A stretch of 64,000 nt of DNA from Trissonchulus latispiculum. Taxonomy: Eukaryota > Nematoda > Enoplea > Enoplida > Ironidae. The notes under the pieces are model-generated. The model saw only the letters and a program-made list of their open reading frames with translations, ran no database searches and was not told where the DNA came from. Every line of letters starts with the position of its first letter. Positions within the stretch are counted from its first letter, which is position 1. Made by a program: the position numbers and the translations under genes. The stretch is taken from the NCBI GenBank assembly GCA_030248195.1, contig JASAND010016498.1, positions 1 through 64,000 of the forward strand, given 5' to 3'. Shown here in pieces: positions 52,400 to 63,639 of the stretch.

Positions 52400-55300
52400 T
52401 AGTAGTTTTTGCATAATTTTATACACTTACGTTGCAAGATTGCGTTATTTTCTTTGCTCTGTGAAAATAAGTGACTCCAATACCTTATTTCAATACTATA
52501 CCTGCCCAAGTTAACCTTTCTTGCCAGTGCAGTGGCACATCAAACAGGTTAGAATAAAAAATGTAGGAGTTAGAATAGACAGAATGGAATGTATACTCCC
52601 CGCCGGAAACATTTTGGGAGAGGGAGAGAGAGAGGAGAGAGAGGGAGGGAGATTTCCCTTCTGTCCCCTTTTCTAGATACAGGTTAACAGAAATTTAAAG
52701 GTTCGTCTTGTTCTGCCGAAAACTTGCAAGCAAAACTACAGGTTTCTTAAGATTTATTTACCACAGGAAGGAAACTCTTGTAATTTTTACTATTTGAATG
52801 TTTGCCAGAAAGTATCCTACAACAGTCTGTAAAAATTACGAAAAACTCCACCGGCAACTAACGGCACAGGATCACTCTTGTAAGAAAACTACAAAAATGT
52901 CTATAGCTTCCATCAAACTCTCTAGGAGGGAATATTAGATAGAGGGAAATTTAAGAGATAGAGGGAACTCAAGGAATATGTAATGGAAAAGGCAAAATAA
53001 GGCCTAAAAGGCACCGGGAAAAGCTCAATCTGTAGTAGGTCATGGTTTTTGATGGAATTGATCTGAGTTTATAATGTATTGGTTATGAGTGGTGTGCTTG
53101 TGAAATCTTGATGTGAACCGTGAAACGTCCAAGCATTGTATAAAGTAACTGTTCTGCAGTTACCAGAGTTGCCAGTCAGTGTAAAACCCCCCAGAAACTC
53201 ATCATTAGGGACATAGGTTCTAGTGTAAATAGGAAGAATAAGCCAGAAAAAAATAGTACTACGCGCACGCAAACGACACGAAAATGGAATAGAATCTCAG
53301 TGGAACGTAGTTTAAGGAAACTTAGGTAGGTTATCAGCCAATAACGGAGGGGTCGTTACCCTTCCCGGGCCAGCAATAGGCCCTAATACGGTTTTCCGTA
53401 CAATGGAGGAGTCGTTACTCTTCCCAGGCCACGAATAAGGCCTCACATGGTCAAGAAGATCACTCAGAAACTGTCTAAAATATCTGAAAATCATCAAGGA
53501 AGATAAGTTCAAAGAAAGAAGTTGTTTAATAACCAGCAATTTAACAAGAAACCACGAGTTTAAAACGTTATATGCAGTTAAGCAGTGCGAATATTGGAAG
53601 ATGGGTCAAAATAAGGCTATAATTCGCCCATTAGGGGCACGGAACAGTGTTAATTAGTGTTCATAAGTGTTAATTAGGCTTAATTTGCATTAGTTAGGTG
53701 ATAATTAGTTAATTAGTCAGATTTTTGGTCAAAATATAAGTTGGTTTTATCTGAAAGGCAATTCTCTGCTGATTCTAAAACTCCAAACCCGGTCACCTAA
53801 CTCCCAATATTGCGAAAGTTATAAGCGAAAGAAGTTTTGTTTAAGTTACATTTTAATTTTGTAATATTGGCCTTAAGTGACCTTATAACAATGCGTAACT
53901 ATGTGTGAGGTTACGCCCATTCATGTTTCCATTCTTTCCTTTGAGCCTCTGCTGGCTCTCTCCCAGCAGAGACTTGCCTCGCAGAGAGGATTTTAACACA
54001 TACACATAGTGTGAAATTACGTTCGGAGGGGGCTTAACTCCCTCCCTAATAATTTAAAAGAAAAGATACTAGTTAGTCTTAGGTAAGTAGGTACGTAGGT
54101 TAAGAATATCTAAGTTTTAGTTTCTAGAAAATTACGTAGTTATTAGTATGCATATGTTTTACGCAACAATTGCCCTTCCTTTTCCTTTCTAGTTAGACTC
54201 AGAGTCTCGGCGAGGAAAGACAATTGTTGCTGGGATCAACGGGCGGCTTCCCTTGTCTACGGCCGAAAGGTCAAGTCTGAAAAGAAAGAAAGGGGCCAGG
54301 AGACAAGGGAAGGCCCAAAAATAATAAAAATAAATTTTACTAAATAACACGCCCGAAGTGGCAGTTAATATTTATTTTTCGGTATTCGGCCCCGAGTGGC
54401 CTTTATTTTGTGCAATTTTGTTTCTCAATTCTTTTAACTTCATTTTTAAAGTCAGCATTTTCCCCTTTGGTTACCTCTACGTGGTAACCAAAAAGTCTGC
54501 AAAGTTTCCCAAAATTCAGCTTGGGAAATCCATCAAATTTGGGGTCAGTTGGAGGGTAATAATTCCTATTGCTCGTTAATCTCCCCTCCAACGGACCAGC
54601 CGCGTGGCCAGCCCGAGTTGGGCACACACATAGGGAGCTTCCAGAAATTTCTGGAAGCTCCAATAAAATTAAAGAAAGTCCGCCAGCAAAGTAAACACCA
54701 GTGAGCTGTCAGACTCCTGTCAGCTCACTGGAAATTTTGAATTTCCAGCCAGTGTTCGTCTGAGACTCGGCCGAGAGCGGTCGGGTGTTTCCCCCCATGT
54801 TTAGCACGTCTTCCCGTTGTGCCAGCGTTTTGGCCGGGAATAAAAGACGTGCTCACCCCGGTTAGGACTCGAGTTAGGGGCCCCTTCTGACCCACACTGG
54901 TCAGAAGGGATGAGCTGAGCAAACACGACGAACACCACACAATGAGGGCCAGATGAGCGCACTATGCTCGGCCAAAATACCACACCAGGAACGCATTTTT
55001 AGGGAATTTTTAAAGGCCCTTTTGGCCTAAAACTTTACTTTTTGTGGCCTTCGGGCCTTGTTTAAAAATTAGGATTGTCAACCAAGCCACGGCCTGAATG
55101 GCCTTAATTTTTGTAGGGGCTTATGCCCAAATATTTTGTCTGTATTGATGTTTTTCGGGGTTGTAATAATGAACTGGGATTTTAAGTGGGGACCCACCCC
55201 TGAGTTAAGATAGGAGGTCCCTTGGTTACGACCTCACATTCAGAATTGAGTTAGTTTAGGGACTGTCTTTCCCCACAGCCGGCAATTAGGAATTGCCGGC

Positions 55301-56590
55301 CATATTCGCAAAAATAGGCGCTACTGAAATAACATTATTCTCTGTAACCCTGTATTGTTATTGTGAAATGTAACCTTGGGTCGGCATCAAAATAGTAGGA
55401 ACCCAAAAAAGGATCCGAATCATTTTAATCTTTAATTATCAAGCTATTTTAAAGGGAATGGCCGACTTCCCAGTGTTAATTTAATTAATCTGAAGCTGTC
55501 CTTAGCGGAAGTGTATGTGTGATCTGTTTCTTAGTAATAATTGCCTAAGCAATTATTACTCGTTCTGCTTTCAAGTCAATTACCAAAATTTCCTAAATCC
55601 CAACAAAATTTTCTCTTATCAAAGTTCCAAAGTTTAAAGAAAAACACTGAGAAACGCAACTCAAACTTATGCCTGAATTGGGGCAGAAATATGCATACTA
55701 TGAGTAGGTAGGTCTCGTTTGGCAGTAGTTAGGACGTATTATGTCTGTGTAATCGTTTGTGTCAATATTGTTGTGATGTGTTGTGTGAATGAGACCCCCC
55801 AAATTTACGTAAGTGGCTGCCTGGGTAAACCCCTCCTGGCGTGTGAGGTTCCAGAGCTAGCCTCCTTTTCAAGGTGTGAATTAGAAATCAAAACTGTATA
55901 ATTGTGAGCGTGAATGAGGGCATACCATGTAAACCCCCTTTTTGTTGATAAGGGTATTGGGACTGCCAGAATAAATGAGTAGATTATTCAGATAGTAGGC
56001 AGGAAAGTGGGCCAAATTGAGTAGCAATTTGGACCCCAAAATACAAGTAAATTAAAATCTGTAATGCTTATTAGTTGGATGTGTAATCGCTGTAAAAGTG
56101 CTAATTTCGGGAGTGAAAGTCATAACAATGTGCATAGGAAAGGAAGGTAATTTTGGCGATTTAGGCAGGTTTGGCAGCCTAGGGTCACGGGGACCCCCAT
56201 TAGGCCTGCCAAAACCTGCTGGATTTCCGGTCATCCGTGTAGGTTGCCCTGCGATTAGGGGACGGATGGGCCGCATTCACGGAATCCAGAATTAGCCAAA
56301 TCAGGACCAGAGAAGAACAGTTTAAACTATTATTAATCCAAAAACCTTAGTTTTATAGGGTAGACATCCGATTAGCGGACTAGTAATTTAGTTAGTTCTA
56401 GGTAGGGAAATGTCTGTAGTTTTGTTGTGTTAATTAGTGGATGTTCTTAGATATTGGGAAATAGCTAACTTTACGATAGGGATATTAATGGCCTTGGCTT
56501 AGAAGTAGCATGGGTTCACGGTCGTTACCGTAATCATTTAACTTCCCATGCGAAAGGCTAAAAGATGAGCCAATCTAAAAGAAAAGAAGT
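52400..56590. other. Gene-poor intergenic DNA
   Basis: No convincing coding region. Notable local features: a GA-rich tract (52,617-52,652), a 60-bp direct repeat (GGAGGGGTCGTTACCCTTCC at 53,345, its relative at 53,405), and 'ttagtta/taggta' words throughout. Could be a decayed retroelement or a non-coding transcript. Confidence 0.4.
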
Positions 56591-56592
56591 AG

Positions 56593-56664
56593 ACCCGTGC
56601 TGAGATTCGAACTCAGGACCCCGGATTAATGGATCCAGTGCTCATCCATTTGAGATACACGGGT
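56593..56664 (-). tRNA. tRNA-like sequence (possible pseudogene or SINE head)
   Basis: 72 nt on the minus strand: 7-bp acceptor stem ACCCGTG/CACGGGT (perfect), a D arm with 3 of 4 pairs around AAATGGAT, a 5-bp anticodon stem CTGGA/TCCGG around an abnormal 8-base loop TCCATTAA, a 4-base variable region, and a perfect T arm CTGAG-TTCGAAT-CTCAG. T-rich DNA (TTCTTTTCTTTT) follows, suitable as a Pol III terminator. The loop length makes the anticodon uncertain (CAT if one T is extra) and argues for a pseudogene. Confidence 0.5.
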
Positions 56665-59320
56665 TATAATTAGAACAAGATTAAGCCAACCAGTAGGTTT
56701 TATTCTAAGTCTGCTGTTTCAGTCCCAAACCTGCAAGCGAATAGTAATAAGGATGTTACATTAAAACACCCGGTACTTGAAAGTTAACATTAATATTAGG
56801 AAGGCCTTAGTTAGTTCACAAGTTAACAGTGATATTACGCAGGCTTTAGTTAGTTAGTCTAAGTAGGTAGGTATGCATTAGTTAGGGCAATTATTGTAAG
56901 TACCTCGCAAATGACCATCTTCCAATATCAGAAATGCACTATAAAATGTCCAGTTTCGTACACATATTTGATGTAGTCTTTGGGTCGCGGGAAATGGACC
57001 CATTTCCCGTGACAAATCAACGAAATCAGGCCAGTCACAGGCCGAAAATATTTCTATTAGTCAGTCTTACGGTTTTCTCTAAAGATTGTGCAAAATTTAG
57101 TCGGAATCAGTGTTTTCACGCTAAAACGGCCCCAGAAGGCCGATCTGTGTCAGGAAAAGACAAAGGCAAATGAAGTCTGAATATGGGTAGCAAACAGCAC
57201 AGGTTTTGTACATCTCTCAAGAACATTTCGTCTAATTGCCAGTTCAGTCAGGCCCAGCCGGGCCCAAGGTGGAAACCTCACGAATCACCTCGTTCTAGCC
57301 GAAATTGCGGCAAGTTTAACCAAATTCTGATGATACAAGTTAGTAAAGGCCAGGAAGGCCCAATTGGTGACAAGAAGTTACCAGAAACGGTTAATATTGT
57401 CAAACAGGCAATAACCAACAGTTTTCAGTTAATCCTCAAGTTACAAGTTCAAATGGGGCCCAAAATGCACGTTTTGGGCCTGGAAAGCAAAGGAACGAGT
57501 AATGGTTGCTGGGTTCGATTCCCGCACCATAATCTTGTACTAATGGGTTTTAACCCATTTGATTCAGGTGCGCGGACAGTCGCTGATCCGGATTCGAAGT
57601 CGTGAGCAGTCCAGTAGTGAAGCAGTCAGTGGAAGCGTTCAGTCTTGTCGTGGAACCAGTGGTCAGAGTCAATTAGTGCTTATCTGAGATTGTGGATCCG
57701 GAAGTGATCCCAGGAAGTGAATCTTGTCAGGAACCAGTATCATTCGAGGAACCTATCACTGTAGGTACATTGTGGATTTAGACCGCAGCTAGGGTCAAGA
57801 GCAGAGACGACTTCGCAGGCACCTGAGTTCAAGTTGGGAAACCAAAACCGTCTGAAAGTACTATAAACTTGTTGTCTTTTGAACCATTCGTATAAAATGG
57901 CCAATTTCACCCGATTCATCGTTATCGTTTCCGGAGCCATGCTCCCCTCGTCTCTGGCTTGAACTTAGCATTCAGCCAGAGCCAACCGCTAGTCTGAAGA
58001 TAGAAGAAGCCATCCGAGCTATTGAACTTTGTAGTTGTAGTTGTTTAAATTTATATTAATCAGGAATAGGTAAGGCAGAACCAGGTGACTCCCCATTTTC
58101 TGTATTTCCTCAAAAAAGCCAGTTCCGTACAGTAACCCTGTCTAGGTGTTGGAGCGGACCTTCGGGAAAGCAGTGTCCAACGATTCGGGGACTCACCCAT
58201 AGACCGACCCCAGGTTTATCTAAGTTAATAATTGTTTGTTTGTAGTTTGCTGATTTGTAGTTTGATAATCCGTGTGTAAGGACGGATAAAGAGTCGCACA
58301 GCACAAGCATATAGGCGCACGAGAAAGCACATAGGTATCTGGTCAGTTGAGTATTGGAGACAGTGTAATAGTTAGTGTAAGAGAGACAGAGTTTAACAAA
58401 AGGAAGAAGAAGAAGTGTAACTGAACCTTGTCCCTAACCTAAAACCTATAACTTGGGTAATATTATCCTAAATTAGGATAATATTAATAATAACCTAAAA
58501 GAGGGTAACTGGCAACTCTGGTACAGTAAATTGTATACTGTACTGAATCTGTAATCGTATCTGTTTTGCACAGTTTGTAACGACCCCTGTTAGTAACGCA
58601 TTTAATATTGTAACCTGTAATCTTGCCAAAGCGTGTAACCATAGTACTTGTAATCAGTGTAGTAAATAATTGGTGTGTCAAGACTTATAGTCTCAAAGCA
58701 TAACAGAGAGGCGCGATTGTCTCTGAAAGTCAGGCGCGTTAGCCTACAGATTGGATCAGGACTACTCAAAGGTAAGTTCTGGTCAGGGAGCAGAAGACCC
58801 AGTATCAATCCAGCGATCAAATCCAAGCAAGCGCTGACCCCTCTTGCTGATCAGCTGGAATCCAGTGCAACAAACGAACTCACGAAGAAGACCCCTACAA
58901 AGGTTGGCTGCAGGGAATCTCTGATTTTGGAACACCACCTTTCGGAGATCCGGTGCCTAAGTCTACTTCTAGCAAGTGGACGCGCTGACCTTCCGTGTAA
59001 TCAAGTGCAGAGCGTTTTCTGTCACTAGACCGGAGAGCAGAGCGTTTTCTGTCTCTGGAGACTAGCAACTTCATTACAAATATATAAAAACAGATTCTAA
59101 TAAACAGCATACAGTCTATACATCTTGATAAAATAAGAACTGATTTCCGATTAATACTTTGTTTCGACAATAATTTTCTAAGTTTTCCAAGAAAGCATTT
59201 CCAAGAAGTTATGTATAGAAGGTGAAATCTGATAGTTTACCGAAAGCTAAAATTAAAAAAAATAGCTAATAACATCTTTTATGAATACGTCCGACTTGGC
59301 AAATTTCATACTTTCCAGCA
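56665..59320. other. Gene-poor intergenic DNA, unassigned
   Basis: A 140-codon open frame (57,183-57,605) has no recognisable family. A tRNA 3'-end-like motif, GGGTTCGATTCCCGCACCA, lies at about 57,513-57,531. TATATAAAAAC then AATAAA near 59,080-59,100 resemble an LTR promoter/polyA cluster, but no repeat pair was found. Confidence 0.35.
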
Positions 59321-59324
59321 TGAA

Positions 59325-59520
59325 ATTGAAACGGGGGCCGGTGTGGGGGCCGTGACCGTCACCGGCCCCCGGGGCCGTGTTAGGCCCGGCCCCCCAATTT
59401 GGGGGGCCGGGCCGCGGGCCGGCCCCCGAAAATAAAATGGGGGCCGGGCCGTTTGGGGGGCCGGCCCCACCACCGGCCCCCCGCACAACCCTACCCGCGG
59501 GTACCCGGACCCGGCGCCAA
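59325..59520 (-). repeat. GC-rich palindromic block, right copy
   Basis: Inverted relative of 52,135-52,372: GGGGCCGG-type repeats, then GCACAACCCTA, ACCCGCGGGT and CCGGACCCGG. Confidence 0.75.
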
Positions 59521-60254
59521 CGTATGGTGTATGGTGTATGGTGCCAAAGCTAGGATGAAATGACTTGTCACCAATTTGGTTCGTCTCCGTTTGCAAGTTG
59601 TTTTTGCGGAGTTAAATTTAATGAACAATACATTTTCATTACGGCATTTTCTATTAATTCGGAATGCACTTACAATCAGAGGCTATTTTGAGTAATTGAC
59701 GTACCTTTAAAATTTTTCGTACAACAACATTACTATACAGTTGGGAAGTTGCCCACCTTGAGCCATGCAAGGTAAAAGAGGGCGATGACGAATCTGGTTT
59801 TGATAGTTGAATGAGTTGACTGAGCTGGTTTGGACTGTATAATCTTTCTGTAAATGGCAAAGTAAGTACAGCTGAAAAGAAAATGCGAAATATTAAATGT
59901 TCCGTCCTTCTTCCTGCTCGAAGTTGTTATTCAAAACTTTACATTTCCACAGCTAAATAAAAAGAAAACTTTCCATTCTTATTTAGTCTGTAAGGGAACT
60001 TCGGAGCTTAATTCCTCGGACTGATTAAATACGTTGATCTCGACACTTCGAGACGTTCCTGATAATACTTACACAAATATGGACCTGTTTTTATGCTTTA
60101 CAGTACAGTGCATCATCATGTCTTTGGTTGCACGGATTTAGTCTGTACTTCGGTAATTTTATGGCATAGTTATTGTTATGCTGCGGATTTGATCGTTTGT
60201 GAAGTAGCAACAAGTTTCTTCCAGTTTAATTGTTTGATTTCTGGCGGTTCTAGA

Positions 60255-60364
60255 TGTAGTATCTAGGCTTGCAGAATCAACGATCAACTATTTAATACGT
60301 ATCAGACCACACTAAGATATACCGGATCAAAACACATTCTAACTTAACAACTTCATACACTACA
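60255..60364 (-). repeat. 3' LTR of the gag-only element
   Basis: 110 bp, TG...CA with 5-bp inverted ends TGTAG/CTACA. Contains TATTAAATA as a possible promoter core. Confidence 0.9.
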
Positions 60365-60421
60365 TCTTTTCCCCCTTTAAAATAACAAAACAAACAAATA
60401 ACTGTAGACTACAAAATGCTT

Positions 60422-61051
60422 TTATAGCACGTCCCCGTCCGAACTTTCTGCGTAGTACTCCATGACTTCATCAGGGTTTTCTGCGTTGTATTCGGTGTTT
60501 CTCAGGAAGTGCGTTTTGCCTTTGTGTCGTCTACCCTCTGACTTTTCCTCTTGTTTCGTTTTCCTGCAAGCCTTTTCGATGTGCCCACGAACGCCGCAGA
60601 AATGGCATTCCACCAATCGGAATCCACAGTTTTCAGGACGATGAGTGTTTCCATTGCAGCGGAAGCAAGGCTTCAGCTTCCCGGAGCCCGGATTGGCTTC
60701 CACCATCCCGACAATACCTGTGGCGGCACTATTTGCCAAAGCAGAGGAGCCTCTCTCGGCCGTTTCCATGGCCTGAGCAAGCTCAAGTGCCCTGTCTAAT
60801 GGTAAATCTCTTTCCGCCAAAAGGTGCTGTTGAATCAACTTATTTGCCAGACCACCCACCGACCTGTCGCGCAATGCCCGGTTCAGGAATTGGCCAAAGT
60901 CACATCTTTCTGCCAAGTGACGCAACTCAGCCAAATAGGACGCTACACTTTCCCCCGACTGTTGATTGCGTTGATTGAATTTGAATGTTTCAGCAATAAC
61001 CAAGGGTTGAGGGGTAGAATGCCGATTCGATTCCGACCCAGTGCGCCAGAA
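60422..61051 (-). pseudogene. Partial gag (C-terminal capsid plus two CCHC knuckles)
   Basis: The frame is open from inside the 5' LTR to TAA at 60,424-60,422. It shows the end of a Ty3/gypsy-type capsid (SVASYLAELRHLAERCDF, LNRALRDRSVGGL, DLPLDRALELAQAMETAE), then two zinc knuckles, CFRCNGNTHRPENC and CHFCGVRGHIEKAC, both CX2CX4HX4C. The capsid N-terminal half is missing, and the first ATG in frame is far downstream (AMETAE), so there is no obvious start. It joins the PBS region directly, as if an internal deletion removed the 5' part of gag; pol is gone too. Confidence 0.85.
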
Positions 61052-61161
61052 TGTAGCATCTAAGCTTGCAGAATCAACGATCAACTATTTAATATGTATC
61101 AGACCACACTAAGATATACCGGATCAAAACACATTCTAACTTAACAACTTCATACACTACA
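61052..61161 (-). repeat. 5' LTR of the gag-only element
   Basis: 110 bp; three substitutions from the partner LTR (about 97% identity), implying a fairly young insertion. Confidence 0.9.
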
Positions 61162-61842
61162 CTAGATTAACTTTTGCTCATCAGAAGTCTGCATAAGGGA
61201 CGATGGTGAATCACATCAGCTCAACTGTTAGAGGATATTATAGCAGTTAGTTAGTCAGAGCATTTGTAGTGTAGTTTGTTTAGGCTTAGACTATTAACAT
61301 TGCCTAAGAGTCCCTGCCTAGTCAGTATTGCCCAGATAATAGTAATTGCTTCAAAATAAATTAATTTTCTGTGATTACAAGTCTGTCCCTTTTGCCTGCA
61401 ACTATTTTCCCATAAACCTTCAACCGTGCTGTTTGTAAAACCCAGATTGTGAAAACAGTCAGCCCACTCGCGAACATGTTGCACTTTGACTGTATTTTTA
61501 GTTGTGTTTACAAAATAGGTAGATTAACCAAGATGCATGATAGCGAACCCTGAACAAGGGGGAAGCAGCCAAAATGATACGATAAAATATGACTAATTTG
61601 CAACTAATAAGTTATAATTTCCCCATTGGATCTCGGCTCGACTGAGAAGGAATCTTGCAAAACTTTGTTCAAAGCAGTTGTTGTGCATTAAAGTAAAACT
61701 CATGGACTGCAGCTGTATCTTTCCTTGTTGATCTGTTGGCTTGTTGATCTTTCCTAAAATACTGTTTTTTTGATTTACGGCAAGGCCAGTCAAAAGCAGT
61801 GATAAAAGTGTGATAACTAAAAAGCAAACATCAGAGACAGCC

Positions 61843-61850
61843 TATTTAAA
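61843..61850 (+). promoter_or_regulatory. TATA-like box TATTTAAA
   Basis: About 100 bases upstream of the start codon of the secreted-protein gene, leaving a plausible 5' UTR of about 70 bases. Confidence 0.45.
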
Positions 61851-61950
61851 ATCCTGGTTTTCCCAGGGAAGCAATCAGAGATCCACAGTGTTGTTTTCGT
61901 CTCCTTTCTTTCCTTTATCTGCAAAGTGCTACTGCAAACTGCTTAGCATA

Positions 61951-62151
61951 ATGCTGCGACTCCTGATTGCAATTGCTGTCATCGTAGTTGGCACCGAAGC
62001 ATCCTCGGACGCTCGTCGACCACCGGATGTTGCCATTGAAGAGGCCAACATCGATATTTCTCCCAACGTCGACGTCGTCAACATGTGCAAGGAAGACAAG
62101 GCTGTCGTCGGCTGTTCTTTGATCTATAGTCTACAGTGCGCCAGCTCACCG
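61951..62151 (+). CDS. Exon 1 of a small secreted Cys-containing protein
   Basis: 67 codons from ATG 61,951. The N-terminus MLRLLIAIAVIVVGTEASS is a classic signal peptide with likely cleavage after TEA or ASS. It is followed by an acidic stretch and three Cys (MCKEDKAVVGC, LQC). The exon ends in phase 0 at a strong donor, TCACCG^GTAAGA. Downstream exons are outside the window, since intron 1 runs through the MULE-like element and the minisatellite. Family not recognised; possibilities include a small secreted antimicrobial or protease-inhibitor-like peptide, but the Cys pattern is incomplete. Confidence 0.65.
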
Positions 62152-62321
62152 GTAAGATTTATAGATCAGTGTTGGTGTGGAAAGGTCGCCCAGCCGCACA
62201 AGTAGAAGATTTGGCGCTAATCGGACAAAAATTGCGGTGGGATGTGCTATACGCTCTCAAGTCTAGTTCAAATAGAAAATTATTTGATTTTACCGGAAAA
62301 GTATCAAGGAAATCAAAATGG

Positions 62322-63583
62322 ACGTGTGTAGCCTTAGCACACCCACTTCTTGAGTCAGGCCCAAAACCTTTTGAGTCATGATCCTTGGCTGGAGTACTCC
62401 TTGATCCACCCCTTACTTTTCTTTGATCCGCTCTGGATTTTCTCCAAAATTCAATTTTAAAGTGGTGTGCAGGAAGGCAGCGCTGCACACCAATTTTTGA
62501 GTCATGGGATGGTATTCTGCTAAAAAGTTTGCAAATTTATTCGTCTTCATGATCCACTCCTCAAAAACAATCCAAATTCCTTTCATTGCGAAAAAATTTA
62601 AAAATAAAAATTAAAAATTGAAATGAATTTTACTCAATCTGTGAAAGGCTTTTAATGGCAAATTTGCTTCCCGTCCGCTCACCGAAGCTAAGCAGATTCT
62701 AGTACAAGTAAAAACCAATTTTCCAGCGTCAACTGCTTAATAATTTACGCAAAACTACTAACAATTAGACGTGTTAGAAGATTCTTACAAAGAAATTGTC
62801 AAAAATTGGACTTATTTTTTGAATTTTTACACATGTACGATTCCAGGTACACTGCGTCCCGTCCGCTCACCCAGAATGGGCAGGTGTTAGTGTAAAATCG
62901 GAAAGTCATCAAAATTGTTTTGAATGCAGTATTTGATGTAGGATAAACATTGTCGTTCTAAAAAACAAAAAATTAAAAAATTTAAGCTAAATTTTTTTCT
63001 CGGGTTTTTTATCCTAACACCTGCCCATTCTGGGTGAGCGGACAAGACGCAGTGTAGGCTGGAACCGTACATGTGTAAAAGTTCAAAAAATAAGTCCAAT
63101 TTTTGATAATTTCTTTGTAAGAATCTTCTAACACGTCTAATTGTTAGTAGTTTTGCGTAAATTATTAAGCAGTTGACGCTGGAAAATTGGTTTTTACTTG
63201 TACTAGAATCTGCTTAGCTTCGGTGAGCGGACGGGAAGCAAATTTGCCATTAAAAGCCTTTCACAGATTGAGTAAAATTCATTTCAATTTTTAATTTTTA
63301 TTTTTAAATTTTTTCGCAATGAAAGGAATTTGGATTGTTTTTGAGGAGTGGATCATGAAGACGAATAAATTTGCAAACTTTTTAGCAGAATACCATCCCA
63401 TGACTCAAAAATTGGTGTGCAGCGCTGCCTTCCTGCACACCACTTTAAAATTGAATTTTGGAGAAAATCCAGAGCGGATCAAAGAAAAGTAAGGGGTGGA
63501 TCAAGGAGTACTCCAGCCAAGGATCATGACTCAAAAGGTTTTGGGCCTGACTCAAGAAGTGGGTGTGCTAAGGCTACACACGT
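62322..63583. mobile_element. MULE-like element with 570-bp terminal inverted repeats
   Basis: Arms 62,322-62,890 and 63,013-63,583 are near-identical inverted copies around a 122-bp spacer. Flanked by a 9-bp duplication with one mismatch: TCAAAATGG (62,313-62,321) and TCAAAATAG (63,584-63,592). Long TIRs plus a 9-bp duplication are typical of Mutator-like elements. No transposase. Lies in intron 1 of the secreted-protein gene. Confidence 0.8.
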
Positions 63584-63639
63584 TCAAAATAGTGTTTGTC
63601 ATCGAGTTTGCTGAAATGTTGCATAGGTTTGTGGTGCTT

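Larger units (their letters stand above)
60255..61161 (-). mobile_element. Complete short LTR retroelement carrying only partial gag
   Basis: 907 bp between a 5-bp duplication CTAGA (60,250-60,254; 61,162-61,166). LTRs 60,255-60,364 and 61,052-61,161 are 110 bp, begin TGTAG, end CTACA, and differ at 3 positions. Reading on the minus strand: PBS TGGCGCACTGGGTCGGAATC three bases after the 5' LTR, a partial gag, and a polypurine tract AAAGGGGGAAAAGA directly before the 3' LTR. No protease, RT or integrase. It must have been moved by proteins supplied in trans. Confidence 0.9.

Noticed and set aside
57183..57605. A 140-codon open frame in the gene-poor block
   Set aside because: No recognisable domain and no upstream or downstream gene structure; left unassigned.
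62159..63614. Two similar predicted peptides on opposite strands
   Set aside because: They are the two arms of the MULE-like inverted repeat read in opposite directions.
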